Position numbers and translations under genes: made by a program | Origin: an uncultured Granulosicoccaceae bacterium | GTDB taxonomy: Bacteria > Pseudomonadota > Gammaproteobacteria > CALCKW01 | Assembly: GCA_937941555.1 (NCBI GenBank) | Contig: CALDHJ010000151.1 | Location: 1 to 6,647 of the forward strand | Reading direction: 5' to 3' | Length of the DNA stretch: 6,647 nucleotides | The notes under the pieces: generated by a model | Databases searched by the model: none | What the model was told of the DNA's origin: nothing | What the model saw: the letters and a program-made list of their open reading frames with translations, nothing else | Part shown: positions 6,129-6,647 of the stretch, piece after piece | How positions within the stretch are numbered: position 1 is the first letter of the stretch | Layout of the letters: every line of letters begins with the position of its first letter

Positions 6129-6647
6129 ATGCCCATGACCCCCGACGAATTTCGCACTGCCGGCCACGAACTCATCGACTGGATCGCCGATTACCGATCG
6201 AAACTGTCCGAGGGTCCGGTCCGCGCGCAGGTCGAACCCGGCGAGGTGCGCGCCCAATTCCCAAGTGCCCCGCCGAGCACCCCCGAAGGCATCGAGGCGA
6301 TGTTGGCGCAGCTCGACACGCGCGTTGTGCCCGGCCTGACGCAGGTGCAGCACCCCATGCACTTTGGTTGGTTCCCCTCCAACGCATCGCTCGCCTCCGT
6401 GCTCGGCGACATCGCCAGTAGCGGTATCGGCAGTCTAGGCATCTCCTGGGAGAGCTGCCCGGCGCTGACGGAGGTTGAGGAAGTCACCTGTGAATGGATG
6501 CGCCAGCTAACCGGCCTGAGCGAGGCCTGGCACGGTGCCATTCACGACACCGCATCAAGCGCCATGATGGTTGCGGCCATGGTTGCGCGTGAGAAGGCAT
6601 CGGATTTCAGCAAGCTCACCGGTGGTCTTCAAGGGGTCGACAACCCG
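6129..6647 (+). CDS. PLP-dependent group II decarboxylase (aromatic-L-amino-acid decarboxylase type), 5' part
   Basis: The frame is open from ATG 6129 to the window edge, giving 173 of an expected 450-490 residues. Group II decarboxylases convert amino acids, often aromatic ones, to amines with pyridoxal phosphate in the cytoplasm. N-terminal family landmarks are present in order: EFRTAGHELIDWIADY (7-22), the active-site loop HPMHFGWFPSNAS (75-87), then GSLGISWESCPALTEVE (101-117). IHDTASSAMM (138-147) supplies the T-A-S segment that binds the PLP phosphate. The PLP lysine and the substrate loop lie beyond the window, so substrate (Tyr, Phe, Trp, Dopa or other) cannot be assigned. A second ATG two codons later (6135) is an alternative start; neither has a clear Shine-Dalgarno. 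The gene is divergent from cobS and has no obvious functional tie to it. Confidence 0.92.
   Translation, partial: MPMTPDEFRTAGHELIDWIADYRSKLSEGPVRAQVEPGEVRAQFPSAPPSTPEGIEAMLAQLDTRVVPGLTQVQHPMHFGWFPSNASLASVLGDIASSGIGSLGISWESCPALTEVEEVTCEWMRQLTGLSEAWHGAIHDTASSAMMVAAMVAREKASDFSKLTGGLQGVDNP

Overview
The window is GC-rich chromosomal DNA with densely packed genes, most likely from a gammaproteobacterium. This rests on a CobS/CobT pair of proteobacterial type and on a secreted protease ending in a GlyGly/JDVT-like C-terminal sorting tail, which is mostly seen in Gammaproteobacteria. The genus cannot be read from the sequence. I see no mobile elements, CRISPR arrays, tRNA or rRNA genes.

Layout. 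Positions 26-2824 hold a two-gene unit on the minus strand. It is transcribed as a 202-residue inner-membrane protein whose only recognisable domain is HAMP (2216-2824). Three bases later comes a 728-residue exported metalloprotease (26-2212). The protease has a signal peptide, a TPR-like region, an M12B-propeptide-like region, a reprolysin-type zinc site (H517, E518, H521, H527), a Met-turn, a DUF11-like beta domain and a Gly-rich/hydrophobic/Arg tail. Upstream, the 341-base gap 2825-3165 holds a possible 30-codon membrane peptide (2917-3009, GTG start with a well-spaced AGGAG) and a strong hairpin overlapping a 12-bp palindrome.

Positions 3166-5962 hold a second minus-strand operon, cobS then cobT, separated by 4 bases. 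CobS is the AAA+ subunit and CobT the MIDAS/VWA subunit of a CobN-type cobaltochelatase. No other cobalamin gene or B12 riboswitch is visible here.

From 6129 to the window end, on the plus strand and divergent from cobS, is the N-terminal part of a PLP-dependent group II (aromatic-L-amino-acid type) decarboxylase. The two genes share a 166-base intergenic region.

How the genes work together. CobS and CobT should form one ATPase complex that drives metal insertion. The HAMP protein and the protease look like a co-expressed envelope module, possibly with the small peptide: an inner-membrane HAMP protein that may relay a conformational signal, paired with a surface-sorted M12B-like protease. 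That functional link is inference from gene order only. It is the part of the window most likely to be undescribed.
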